A DNA stretch of 64,000 nucleotides, taken from assembly GCF_932294415.1 (NCBI RefSeq), contig NC_065536.1, positions 18,783,974-18,847,973 of the forward strand, written 5' to 3'. Within the stretch, counting starts at the first letter, position 1, and each line of letters opens with the position of its first letter. Source of the stretch: Quercus robur. Lineage: Eukaryota > Streptophyta > Magnoliopsida > Fagales > Fagaceae. This document shows positions 1 through 17,397 of this stretch, piece by piece. The notes under the pieces were generated by a model that saw only the letters and a program-made list of their open reading frames with translations, was not told the DNA's origin and did no database searches. A program made the position numbers and the translations under genes.

Positions 1-456
1 AGAATTATTTGGAATGACAAGAAATATTAATGATTTATCTGCAAGCCAAACAACAACAAAAATGTTTTCTAACTTATTTTTAGAATCACAAGAACACAGA
101 AAAACAAGTCTATTTTCCCAAAAAAAAATGTTTTTCATAATACAAACGAATCGTAAAGTGAGTGTCTCTACTCATGGCCATCATGACTAATGCATATGCA
201 TTTTTAGTAGCTTCGGTGAATAAAAAAAAAAAATCTAGGCATCATACTACAAGTAGTGAGCATTTGCAGCTTTGTTATTTAAATGACTACTTTTATTAAA
301 TTTTCTTCATTATCATTTTATTGTGGAATTCTTCCTTTTTTGTGTTTAGATTCATAGCACATTTCTTGGTTTTTAGGCATTATTTTGTAATCACAAACTT
401 GTAAAATCATGGGATCTCAATCAAGTAGATTTTTTCTTTTTCTTTTTTTGGGGTTG

Positions 457-554
457 GGCTTGTATCCAATGGTCAATTCTACTGGACACACTATCATACG
501 GACGCGTATCTGTATCCTAGTGTGTCTAGTAGAACTGGCCACTAGACACAAGCC
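457..554. mobile_element. 98-bp foldback element (MITE-like), unit 1 only
   Basis: Two arms of about 37 bp, starting GGCTTGTATCCAATGG and ending CCACTAGACACAAGCC, pair almost fully and leave a short loop. The matching place in unit 2 (near 15620) lacks it, which shows insertion after the units split. No clear target duplication. Confidence 0.6.
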
Positions 555-778
555 TCATCATTTCTTTCTTTTTTCCTAGAAAGCTTGTTGTAAGATGCAA
601 GCGGGTGTATAAGATCAAAATTCTCTTTGATGATTCTGTTAAGTGCTATTAGGCCCACCTTGTTGCTAAATAGTTCTCAAGAATATGACTTGACTTTGAG
701 GAGACTTTTGCCCTACTTGCACACTTCTACTCTATCGCACTTGCATCTCGATAATAATGTTTCCTTGTGTAGTATTTA

Positions 779-917
779 GGGGTTGTTTAGATTGAGGGAG
801 GAGAGAGGAGGAGTAAAGGAGAGTAGAACAGAGTTCGCTAAAAATAAACTAATTTTGGCCTAATTCTATTATTCTCTACTCTACTTCCTCCCCCTCCCCC
901 TCAATCCAAACGGACCA
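779..917. mobile_element. 139-bp Tourist-like MITE with TTA target duplication
   Basis: The ends are inverted repeats (GGGGTTGTTTAGATTGAG on the left, TGGTCCGTTTGGATTGAG from the right) flanked by TTA at 776-778 and 918-920. The paralogous site in unit 2 near 15830 is empty. A 3-bp TTA duplication is typical of PIF/Harbinger-derived MITEs. Confidence 0.65.
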
Positions 918-2179
918 TTAGTCTTTAGTAGCTAGGGTTTTGTTAGGTTGAACCAACTCTAAATCATTTGATTGTATTTTATGCAAACAACACAAAAAAA
1001 AACCATGCCTTACCATTTAATACAAGTGAGTCTTTTCTTTTGCTCTTTTTTACTTCATTCATTTTGATGTGTTGGGTCCATCACTTATTCCTACAATGGG
1101 GTAGAAAGGTCACATTACTCTGACATTTCTTTTCACATTTTGCCCCGACACATCTTAGTTTAAGAGTCTGGCCAAGCAAAACTTCACTGTTTCAAGATTA
1201 TGCTACATTCATCCTCCCAGCTTCTGTTCCTAACTCCTTTAAAGGAGAAACATCTCTTTTTGCCATTCATTCTACCATCAATTGTATACCTTCACCTTCA
1301 AGATTTCGGGTGTATGCTTCATTCTCTTTTAACCAAGTGAGCACACTAATGACAAATGCACTCTCAACTATTTTACGTTCTAGGTTATGGTCTTAAACAA
1401 AAGGGTTATCATCATATCAATACTACAATCCTACCACGAACTGAGTCAGAGTCTCCCATCATGTTGTCATTTGTTGGTTCTATTGAGCGCAACCAGACGA
1501 CGTTGTAGCTAACAAGTTCACACAAGAGCACACCATTGACTACCTAGGAGACATTTGGCCCTTTTGTATACCTCTCCTCACTTTGCATTATCATTGTAGT
1601 CATTGCCTCTAAAGATTGACAATTTCTTCAGATGGACATGAAGAATGTCTTTCTCAACAAAAAATTAACTCAAAAAAAAGGTTTAGATGATGCATCCTCT
1701 GGCTTGCCTCATTCTTCTATTAAGTGTATACTTCATTGTATCTTGTAAAGATCGAACATGGTTTACAAAATTCAGCATCCTTATAAGGGAAGTTTATTAG
1801 GTACTTCCAAAGTATCATAAATACGTATTCCCTCCTCTCAAATGAATAGTGAGTCTCACCATGAATTTAATTAGTGGAACCCACCATTCATGTGAGAGGA
1901 AGGAGTATGCATTTATGGTACTTCGAGAGTACATAATAATTTCCCCCTTATAAGACATCTTGGTTACTTTATCAATTAATATGACGCAATGTTATTTATT
2001 AGATGAATTGACCACGATACCACGCAATGTTACTTACCTTATGTTGATGATACGGAGATAAAGTTCTCAATCAACTTTTAATTATGTACTATCACTATGT
2101 ATGTGACAACATTTGACAAGGATGCTATATGTGCGTGAGAGTGTGAGATAGAGGAACAAACTAGAATAAAATCTAATTA

Positions 2180-2208
2180 AAAAAAGTCAAATTATATTTA
2201 AAACCCTA

Positions 2209-2262
<54 letters not shown>

Positions 2263-2640
2263 GATAAAACCCTATATTTAGAGGTGGTTTAATATTGTAA
2301 GTTGAAATTTACGACTGTTACAAATGAAACCATATAGTTTCATTAATTTCAAATTGAACCTGAACTTCTAAAATTATATCATTACCATATAGTTTCATTA
2401 GTTTCAAATATTTAACCCTGCACTTTTAAAATCATATCAATTTAAACCCCCTAATCAAACCTAAAAAGTTCAATGTTTAAAAATGATATGATTTTAAAAG
2501 TTCAGGGTTCAATTTGAAACTAGCAAAATTATAATGTTTAATTTGTAACAATCTTAAAAATAAAATAAAAAAATTGAAAGCCATAAACTTCAAGATTTAA
2601 TTTGTAACCGCTCCTAAAGAATATGGTCAAGCAAGTAATT
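2180..2640. repeat. Foldback repeat downstream of AKR-1
   Basis: Two nested inverted repeats make most of this stretch self-complementary, for example the arms near 2390-2450 and 2470-2520 with TTTTAAAATCATATC and its complement. It also holds an AT run and a T run (about 2206-2257). Related copies lie downstream of AKR-2 (about 16880-17170) and AKR-3 (about 39050-39360), so it was in the ancestral unit. Confidence 0.55.
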
Positions 2641-2859
2641 TACCTTAAAACAAAGTGAGGAACAAATATATATCCAACAGAACATGACAAAAAGAAACTA
2701 CATTGGTTATCATTCTCAAAAAGTTCACAAAATAGTGTTGCTAATTTTGTGGTGTGAATGACATAGCTAGTTTTTAACATAAATCTGGCCATACATTTCA
2801 CAAAAACATAGCATTATTCAGGCAAAATGGACAATATCAATGAAAGTGTAAATAGAGAA

Positions 2860-8977
<6,118 letters not shown>

Positions 8978-9860
8978 CTTCCAAATTTTGTGTTTTTCTT
9001 TTCAATGTCTGTATGTATATGTTGCTTATTCTTTTGATTTTCTCATTGAAGTGTTAAATATAGTAAAACCTAATTTTGACCCCAAAAAAAAAAAAAAAAA
9101 CAAAGAAAGTAAAACACTAATGATAGTTACATACCGATGTAAGGTACATATAATGCCACCTCAAATAATATAGGATTTCAGATAAAATCTGTGTTGAATA
9201 TATCTTCATAACCATAAATATTTATTTTATCTAATAATAATAATTTGTCGTATAAAACTTATAAAAATATTTTAAATTTAACATTTTTCACTAAGCTTAA
9301 TTTCACTATTTTACGATTATAATTAAAATCGTGATACAATCTTAAAAGAGTAAGCACAATTTAAAAGAAAAGTTTCAAAACTTGAGTTACTGATAGCTAC
9401 TTCAAAGAATTCTAAAGTTTCTAACCAAATGGATCATGTGGTTAAAAAGTTGAGTTTTTTACTTTTTATTTTAAAGAAAACCGTAGGGGTTGAATTGAGA
9501 GTAAGAAATGGGCAAATTTTTAGGTGCATTAACGGCCCCGGTTATTCACTGCAGATATATTTATTTATTTATTGATAATTTTCAGTGTGCATTTATTAAT
9601 TGATTATTTCAAAAAAAGAAAATTATAATACTATTATGAAAAATATAAAAAGTTGTAAAAAATTATTTATTTTTATCTTTTTCCGCAAAATACATTTAAA
9701 AATATTTTCTCAATCAATGTGGTCCAACGTTAGTTAACTTTTCTGTTTTAAATTAAGCATTAATTATCTGAGACTGCCCATACACACCTGTGAGCCTTGC
9801 CATATGTCAAAAACAGCTATCAAATTTTGTTTAGTCAGTTATTCCTATTAACATGTAACT

Positions 9861-9904
<44 letters not shown>

Positions 9905-10426
9905 TACATTTAAAATTAAACACAATTTTTATTATAAAAATATAAATAATTAGTCAAATTATTAAAAAAGAATGGCATTTAAGTTGTAACATATGCATAC
10001 ATATAGATACATTTAAAATTATACACAATTTTTATCATAAAAATATAAATAATTAGTCAAATTATTTATTAAAAAAAAAGTAAATGTAATTAGTCACATA
10101 TTAAAATTCTTACCTAAATTTAATACTACTTATGATAACTTTTTTTTCTAATTTTTAATAAGATAAAATGTGTGATTATCTTTGTTGTATGGTAATTTTT
10201 ATTGAGTATATTTGATTTTTTTTAAAATAGTTCATTAATATTAGATTTTTAGTATTTTACACTCATTAACTTACTTAGCACAATGATTAAAAAATTTAAA
10301 TAGACACATGGAACAAACCTAAGTGGATAATTCATAATTATAGTGTGGTCCCCATATAAATTTAGACACATGGCGCAAAATTGGATTCTAATTGAACTTT
10401 CTTTGATCTTTACCTATTAATATATA
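8978..10426. other. 5' flank of AKR-1
   Basis: AT-rich promoter-side sequence, homologous to 33505-35650 upstream of AKR-2 apart from two insertions there. It contains a TA microsatellite (about 9866-9902) and a short direct repeat (about 9905-9960 and 10005-10060). No open frame of note and no clear TATA box. Confidence 0.5.
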
Positions 10427-10957
10427 CTAGCCGCAAACCCACACGTTGCGCGTGATAATTATTTTTATTGTATTTTTTTTTTACAATTTAAACTAATTTA
10501 ATAAAGAATAATGTATTTCATAATCATAGTTTTATTTATTATAGGAACAATCATAAATCATAAATATAAATTTTGTCGTACCAAACTGAAAACAATACAA
10601 TTTTTCTCAGAAATTCAAAAGGCAAATTAACGAAAACATTCATTTTTTTAATAAAAGTTATTTATATTTTGTGAATCATTAAAAAAAATATAAATTTTGA
10701 AAATTATTCTTTTAGTTTTAAACAAACTTTCTCAAACCTTTTTTTTTTTTTTTTTTTTTTGTCTACAATCCAAAACAAAACAAAGAAAAACGTAACTAAG
10801 AAAATCAATAAACTTAACAATGAATAATTGGACCAATTAGGAAAAACAATTTGTTGTTGATAATCTATTAAGGTTATTTTCTTTGCAGAAATTGTAATTT
10901 CATCCACCCAAAACATATTATCAAATAAACATATCCATTTTTTTTTTTTTTTTTTTG
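10427..10957 (-). mobile_element. Helitron 3'-end fragment
   Basis: Read on the minus strand, the sequence ends with a hairpin-like GCGCAAC block, then GGTTTGCGG and CTAG at 10430-10427, followed by T, the layout of a Helitron 3' terminus. It matches the first 110 bp of the complete Helitron at 54919. I could not find the matching 5' end, so this is probably a truncated copy. Confidence 0.55.
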
Positions 10958-11830
10958 CCTACAAGTTGCAGCTTGTGGGGCCAGAGAACTTGGTGACCCC
11001 GGCCCACTTTGTACTAGGCCCAAGACCTGCGCTGAGGAGAGAAATGTCCGAGGACATACGATGAAAATCCAAATGGCCTAGAGATGTTGCCAAGGACGAT
11101 TCTGTCCTCGGCATTCCAGACTCCAGTAGGAAAGAACAGCACGCCATCAAAGGTAGCCTCCCAGAGCGTTCCTTGAAAAAAGGACGAGTACAGTAGGACG
11201 CACACGGGGGTATGGTATAGGAGCAGTTCAAGGAAAAGCTGTCACCTCCGCATTTAATGCGCCCAACTAACGTCCTGGCTGCATTAATGATGAAAGGACC
11301 CCTGAACAGTATGGCCTTGGTTGCCGCAACTCACAGAGGGTTTGGGAAGATGGCTAATGGGACGAGCACTTGAGTAATGGTCTGCACAATCAACAGATGG
11401 AGGGTCAAGATCGACTGGAAAGAAATATATAATGGGAGAGACCCCCCAAGAATGGAGGATCGGAAAAAAGGGGCAGGAAGAGAGAAAAAGGAGAAAACTG
11501 CAACAGTCTGCATGGTCTTGAAAACGACGGTAACCTAGTACTGAAAGTGGAAGAAGTAGAATACCAAGCTCCTCGGACGAAACACCCGGGGACAACATTT
11601 CATACTCGAACCCATTTCCTTATTGGTCCATTCGCACTTAACCATGTCCAGTGATTGTGGTTCAGACTAACACCTAGTTCTTAAGCTCACTCTCTAAAAA
11701 TTCATTGTATTGGGCTAGTTGGGCCTGAGACCTTTCCTCCAACAGAAGGAGCGCTCAAACCCACACCCTACATAGCTAAACCTGTAACTTGTAACTTTTG
11801 GTAGAAGTCACTTGTGATTGCACTAAGGAT
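10958..11830. repeat. GC-richer unclassified repeat, possibly an LTR
   Basis: This 0.87-kb block is much richer in GC than its surroundings, is preceded by a T run and followed by TA repeats. Open frames on the minus strand overlap one another and match no family I recognise. It interrupts the region between AKR-1 and the orphan exon. An LTR or a retroposed sequence (poly-A on the minus strand) would both fit. Confidence 0.4.
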
Positions 11831-11834
11831 TGAC

Positions 11835-11872
<38 letters not shown>

Positions 11873-12182
11873 ATATAATATAACAATAATAATAATAATA
11901 AAATAATATTATATAGATAATGGATATGCATGATTTTCATGAATGATTTAAGATTGAAACTAATAGTCAATTCACTCAAAAAAAAAAAAAAAAAACCTAG
12001 TAGTTAATGATACTGAGTTACAAAAGATGGATTCTTGTAACTTTATTAACAACTCAAACAGATCAAATTATGCATATGGGTTTTCAAAGAAATGCGAGTT
12101 GAACATATATAAAATGCGGAAATTTTTTGAAAAAAAAAAATTTTTGAAATGGGTATATTCAAGGAATGCCACTGGTATTTAC

Positions 12183-12242
12183 CTCAAGGCCCTGATTGTC
12201 CAGTTTCACCAAAGGAATTTGGAGTTCGTTCCCTTCTGCCAT
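12183..12242 (-). pseudogene. Orphan AKR exon 1 (stub of a lost fourth copy)
   Basis: The minus strand from ATG 12242 to 12183 encodes 20 residues (MAEGNELQIPLVKLDNQGLE), the same length as exon 1 of the three AKR genes, followed by an intact GTAAAT donor. Its flank on the intron side and about 400 bp of 5' flank also match the AKR units. No exon 2-7 follows before AKR-1 begins, so it is a promoter-plus-exon-1 stub left by deletion or partial duplication. The upstream flank with its TATATATAG box resembles AKR-3 more than AKR-1. It cannot encode an AKR alone. If transcribed, it could in principle splice into AKR-1 exon 2, which uses the same phase-0 junction. Confidence 0.85.
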
Positions 12243-12376
12243 CATTCAAATTGTGTGTTTTTCTTTCCAAGATTATTTGCAACGGTTTCTCAAAAAAAAA
12301 AAAAAAAAGTTTATTTTCAATACCTTAAATCTGTTTCTAGGATAATTTCCCTGTTCATTTATCATTAAAAATCTCA

Positions 12377-12386
12377 GATATATATA
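12377..12386 (-). promoter_or_regulatory. TATA-like box upstream of orphan AKR exon 1
   Basis: A minus-strand TATATAT stretch about 135 bp upstream of the orphan ATG sits in flank homologous to the AKR-3 promoter. Whether it still drives transcription is unknown. Confidence 0.4.
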
Positions 12387-12423
12387 GGGGTACTAGTAGA
12401 GAGGTACAGAGTAAAGACTATAG

Positions 12424-12670
12424 GATGTTTTGAAACAAATCTCAAAACGTAATCACTGATGGCAAGTTCAAAGAATTCTAACGACATCCACGAATATGTA
12501 CCTACTACCTACCTAGAAGTAGAACTAGGAGTTCATTTTTACTTTTCCAGTATCTGGAGATGTTTTGAAACGAAACTCAAAACGTCATCACTGATGGCAA
12601 GTTCAAAGAATTCTAACCACATGCACGAATATGTACCTTGCTACCTAGGAGTTTAATTTTATTTTTCCCT
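12424..12670. repeat. 135-bp tandem duplication upstream of orphan exon 1
   Basis: The stretch starting GATGTTTTGAAAC at 12424 is repeated at 12559, including AAAGAATTCTAACCACATGCA-like sequence, with a few differences. A single copy of the motif occurs upstream of AKR-1 (about 9380-9430) and AKR-2. Confidence 0.8.
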
Positions 12671-12854
12671 TAAGAAAAACCATAGGGGTTCAATGGGAAA
12701 AATTTTAGCTAAAGTTTCCTTTTTCTTTTTTTTTCTTAAGAAGAAGCTATAGTTTCCTATCTAGGTGTACTACGTTAAGTTTCCCAAGCAAATTTAAAAC
12801 ATGACACAATTGAATTTATTATTCTTAGAAAAGATGATACTACTAGTCTTAAGG

Positions 12855-12904
<50 letters not shown>

Positions 12905-13054
12905 TAGTTGGAGGAAGGGGATTTGAATTCGTTTTTATTGGGAATACTAGAAAATATTAATTAAGTTATAAGACTCTTGACAAATAATTTTTTTAAAGAT
13001 CTTGATAGGTATTACCAAGTGCCTTAAAAATCCAACCACTGCACTAGTCGATGA

Positions 13055-13745
13055 AAATTCATGTTAGTGGGTCATTTTTGAGTTGAGTTAGGAGTATTTG
13101 AGTACATAAATCGACACGACTCAAAAGTATTCGACCTTAAAACAACATGATTATTAATAACATGCTTATATCTAACACAATCCATTTCAACTCATTTAAT
13201 AAATAGGTTAGGTTGACATAAATATAACCCATTTCAACACATTTAATATAGGTGACCATGAGTTTTAGTTAGCACAACAGGTAAAGTCTCTTGTTATTTT
13301 ATAAATTTTTTTTTTAAAAAAAAACCAAATAATTAACAAGATTACCATATTTTTATATTTTTGTAAGCATACTAAATTATAATAGTATTAAACAAATAAA
13401 TTTCATACAAATTGAAATTATGCTTCACAATAACATCTATTTAAATGCTAATAGCACACAACCTAAAAGTTTTCATTTCAATTCAATGAAATTCCATACA
13501 ACTTTAGAAATATACAAGTTAAGAAAATAAAATGAAATGCAAGGTTAGACACTTTAAGGTTTGATATAAAAATTTACCAATATAACATTAACTTTCTTTT
13601 AATTACTCAATTCTAGATATATTCAACTAAATGGGTTCAAAATGGGTCATCCATCCTAACATAAATAATTAACCAAATCATTTTGGGTTGATTGTGACTT
13701 ATGTAGGTCAACACGAGGTTGAACCATTTATTAATTGTGCTTTGA
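13055..13745. repeat. Worn arms related to the hAT element at 23414
   Basis: Both sides of this stretch contain TAACACAATCCATTT, TCAACTCATTTAATA and GGGTTGATTGTGAC-like sequence, the same style as the long terminal arms at 23414-23650 and 27225-27458. No intact ends or target duplication are visible. Confidence 0.35.
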
Positions 13746-13974
13746 TGCAAACTCAATTACACTAAATATTAACTTCAAAAAATAAATTCTTAAATAAAAT
13801 ATTAAAAATAATTAAAAATAATGTTGTATTCATGAGTTATGTCAAAATATTGGCACCCTCTAAACATTAAAAATCAGACCACTAATAATGCATTCGAGAC
13901 AAAGTTATTACTGCGTTTGTTTCATCATCGATTATTAATGATTTATGTGCAAGCCAAACAACAAAAAATGTTTT

Positions 13975-15234
13975 TGATAATGCCTTGAAATGTATACTTG
14001 TTATATATTTATGTGGGCGTTATCTTGGTATTACTATGCTTAATTTGTATAATTAAGCCATGATTTGCATTAGTCCCTATTATTTATCTTTACATAGTTT
14101 CTTGAATAAGATGTCATTCATTGTGTATAATTTTCTACTTTCAAGAAATCATGTGAGAAAAATGAGTTTACAAAAATTTGTGAGAGAATGGAGGCCAAAC
14201 TAGAATTAAAGTGGAGCTAAAGGACCATTCTTAAATGTCTAAGGAGGTGCAGCTGGAGTGCTTGGATTGTCTACCATGATTGGAAGCTTCAAATAAGGAA
14301 AGAAATCAAAAGGCAGAATCTGAAAAGGAAAAATCTGATTTGAGCACTGATCAGTATTTTGGGCGTATCTCTCTCCTCGAAAATCCAATTGACACAAGGC
14401 TAGATGGGTTGGAACCTTGACTTAAATATCTACAACTTTCTAGTTTTGAGTTTTTCGAAATTCTCAATTTTTGAATGCCAAAATTAATTCACAATTTTCT
14501 GCTGTAAACTTGGATGGAAATTAAAATAGTAAACGTTTTACTTTCTTTGGACATTTAGACATTAGGGTTTTGAAGGGAGGCTGGGAGAACGAATTTTGGT
14601 AGAGAAAACCTTGTATTTTCTTTTCTCTAATGGCAGTCTAAACTCTTTGCTAGGGCTAGGGGTTATGTTTCTTCTATATGGTATGAATATTCAATGTGAT
14701 TCTTTCTAAGATTTTATTAACAACATATTTGATTGTTCAATTAGATTTCTTTTGTTGTATTAGTTCTTCCATGCTTTCAATAAGTTCAATCATGTTTTTC
14801 TTATTGTTTAGATGAATTTCTAATAGTTTTAAATAGAAATCAGGTTCTAAAGTGAATGAGTTTTTTTGAAAACTTTTCTAACCGCATTATTAATCTAGGT
14901 TATCGTGCATTCTTGAATTGTCTCAATTCAACCGAATCATAAGTATTTAATTGTATAAGAACAATCAATTATGAAATATATAATTTCTTAGATCACAAAG
15001 AATTTCATATCGATATAGGGAAACACCCCGATGCCTTGGTATTTACATTATTGATTTTAATCGTCTTTTATTATTATTCTTGTTAACAATCTCCAAGCAA
15101 AAGTACTTTTCTTCTTCACCCAAATTGTTATTTAATTATATTGTCTTTTGAATTTTCCCTGCTCCTTGTGGTTCGACCTCGCTACTCCGAGAATTATATT
15201 GCTACGATCTCCTGTACTTAGGAGTGAGCAAGCA
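13975..15234. mobile_element. 1,260-bp solo LTR with 5-bp TSD GTTTT
   Basis: The element starts TGATAATGCC and ends GAGTGAGCAAGCA. It is flanked by GTTTT at 13970-13974 and 15235-15239. The paralogous site in unit 1 (64-68) is empty and holds one GTTTT. Near its end is a CCTTGTGGTTCGACCTCG-like block often seen at the 3' end of plant LTRs. No internal coding region is present, so it is a solo LTR left by LTR-LTR recombination. Confidence 0.85.
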
Positions 15235-15239
15235 GTTTT

Positions 15240-17397
15240 CTAACTTATTTTCAAGATCACAACCAAATATAGGAAAATAAGTTTATTTTCTCGAAATCAT
15301 TTTCCAAAAATCGTTTTTCATAATACAAACAAATCATAAAGTGAGTGTCTACACGGCCATCATGACTAATGCATATGCTTTTTTTAGCAGCTTTGTTGAA
15401 TAAAAAAAAATCTAGGCCTCATGCTACAAGTAGTGAGCATTTGTAGCTTTGTTATTTAAAGGATTACATTTATTAAATTTTCTTCATTATCATTTTAATG
15501 TGGAAGTTGTCCTTTTTTGAGCTTAGAGTCATAGCACATTTCTTGGTTTTAAGGCATTATTTTATAATCACAAACTTGTCAAATTATGGGATCTCAATCT
15601 AGTATATTTTTTCTTTACGTTTTTTTCCCCCCTAAAAAGCCTATTGTACGATGCAAGTGTGTGTATAAGATCAAGATTCTCCTTGATGATCCTGTTAAGT
15701 GTTACAAGACCCACCTTGTTGCTAAAGATTTCTCAAGAATATGACTTGACTTAGAGGAGACTTTTGCCCTTGTTGCACTCCTCTACTCTATGGCACTCTC
15801 ATCTCAATCATGCTTCCTTGTCTACTGTTTAGTCTTTAGTGGCCAGCGTTTAAGTCAAGTCAATTCTAAATCATTTGATTGTATATTAGGTATACAAGAC
15901 AAAAAACATGCATTACCATATAAGAGTCTAGCCAATCAAAAACTTCATTATATTCAGCTTCTTTTCCTACCTCCTATAAGGGAGAAGCATCTCCCATTGC
16001 CATCCATTCTACCATCAATTGGATACCTTCACCTTCAAGTTTCCAGGTGTGTGCTTTATTCTTTTCTAACCTAGTACTCGTACTCGCACTCGCACTAAAT
16101 GACAAATGCGCTCTCAACCGTGTTACTTCCTGGGGTATGATCTTAAACAAAAGGGTATTTGTTATGGATGCTACAATCCTATCACTAAGTAAGTCAGAGT
16201 CTCCCATCATGTTGTTGTCTTTGGGAAACACAAGATGTTCCATTCCATGTTCACGTTCCATACACATTCAACATTTGATGCTTCTGTTGACTGCTACCAG
16301 GCCAATGTTGTAGCTAACAGGTTCGCACGCACAAGAGCGCACCATTGACTACCTAGGAGACATTTGGCCCTTTTGCATACCTCTCCTCACTTTGCATTAT
16401 CATTGTAGTCATTGCCTCTAAAGATTGACTATTTCTTCAGATGGACATGAAGAATGTCTTTCTCAACAAAAACTAAACTCAAAAAAAGGTTTAGATGATG
16501 CATCCTCTAGGCTTGCCTCATTCTTCTATAAATTGTATACTTCATCGTATCCTGTAAAGATCGAACATGGTTTACAAAATTCAGCATCCTCATAAGACAT
16601 CTTGGTTACTTTATCGATTAATATGACGCAATGTTATTTATTAGATGCATTGACCACGGTACCACACAATGTTACTTTATGTTGATGATAAGATCATTAC
16701 TGGAGATAACTTGCAAAGTTCTCAATCAACTTTTAATTCTGTAGTTTGTGATGAGGTAACAAAAGCAGCAGATGGCTAATATCACTAATGTATGTTACAA
16801 CATTTGACAAGGATGCTACATGTGTGTGCGTGAGAGAGAGAGAGAGAGAGGAACAAACTAAAATAAAATCTAAATAAGAAAAGTCAAATAATATTTAAAA
16901 CCCTATATTTAGAGGTAGTTTAATATTGTAACTTGAAATTTATAACTGTTACAAATTAAACCTTATAGTTTCATAAATTTCAAATTGAACCTCAACTTTT
17001 AAAATCATATTAATGTTTAAAATGATATGATTTTAAAAGTTCAGGGTTCAATTTGAAACTAGCAAAATTATAATGTTTAATTTGTAACAATCTAAAAAAT
17101 AAATAAATAAATAATTGTAAGTCTTAAACTTCAAGATTTAATTTGTAACCGCTCCTAAAGAATATGGTCTAGCAAGTATTTTACCCTAAAACAAAGTGAG
17201 GAACAAAATATCTAACAGAACTTGACATAAAGCAACCACATTGGTTATCATTCTCAAAAAGTTTACAAACTAGTGTTGCTAATTTTGTGGTGTGAATGAC
17301 ATAGCTAGTTTTTAACATAAATCTGGCCATTCATTTCACAAAAACATGGCATTATTCAAGCGAAATGGACAATATCCATGAAAGTGTAAATAGAGTA
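15240..17397. repeat. 3' flank of AKR-2 with degenerate Copia RT and foldback repeat
   Basis: This is the continuation of the sequence shared with 69-2859. On the plus strand, 15650-15785 reads VRCKCVYKIK, then YKTHLVAKDFS, a stop, and LDLEETFALVA. Near 16435 it reads QMDMKNVFLN. The copy here is slightly better preserved than in unit 1. A GA microsatellite lies near 16830-16850 and the foldback repeat at 16880-17170. No active gene. Confidence 0.65.

Larger units (their letters stand above)
64..2062. repeat. 3' flank of array unit 1 with degenerate Copia reverse transcriptase
   Basis: This flank of AKR-1 matches 13940-16700 downstream of AKR-2, so it belongs to the duplicated unit. On the plus strand, near 590-720, the conceptual frame resembles the start of a Copia RT (VYKIK, HLVAK and EETFAL-like blocks). 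Near 1630-1660 it resembles MDMKNVFLN, followed by scattered remnants. Stops and frameshifts are many, so it is a dead fossil. Two small insertions (457-554 and 779-917) are found here but not in unit 2. Confidence 0.65.

Noticed and set aside
11284-11598. Minus-strand open frame of 104 codons in the GC-rich block
   Set aside because: Several frames are open together in the same stretch, as expected from GC-rich repeat sequence, and no known domain is visible.
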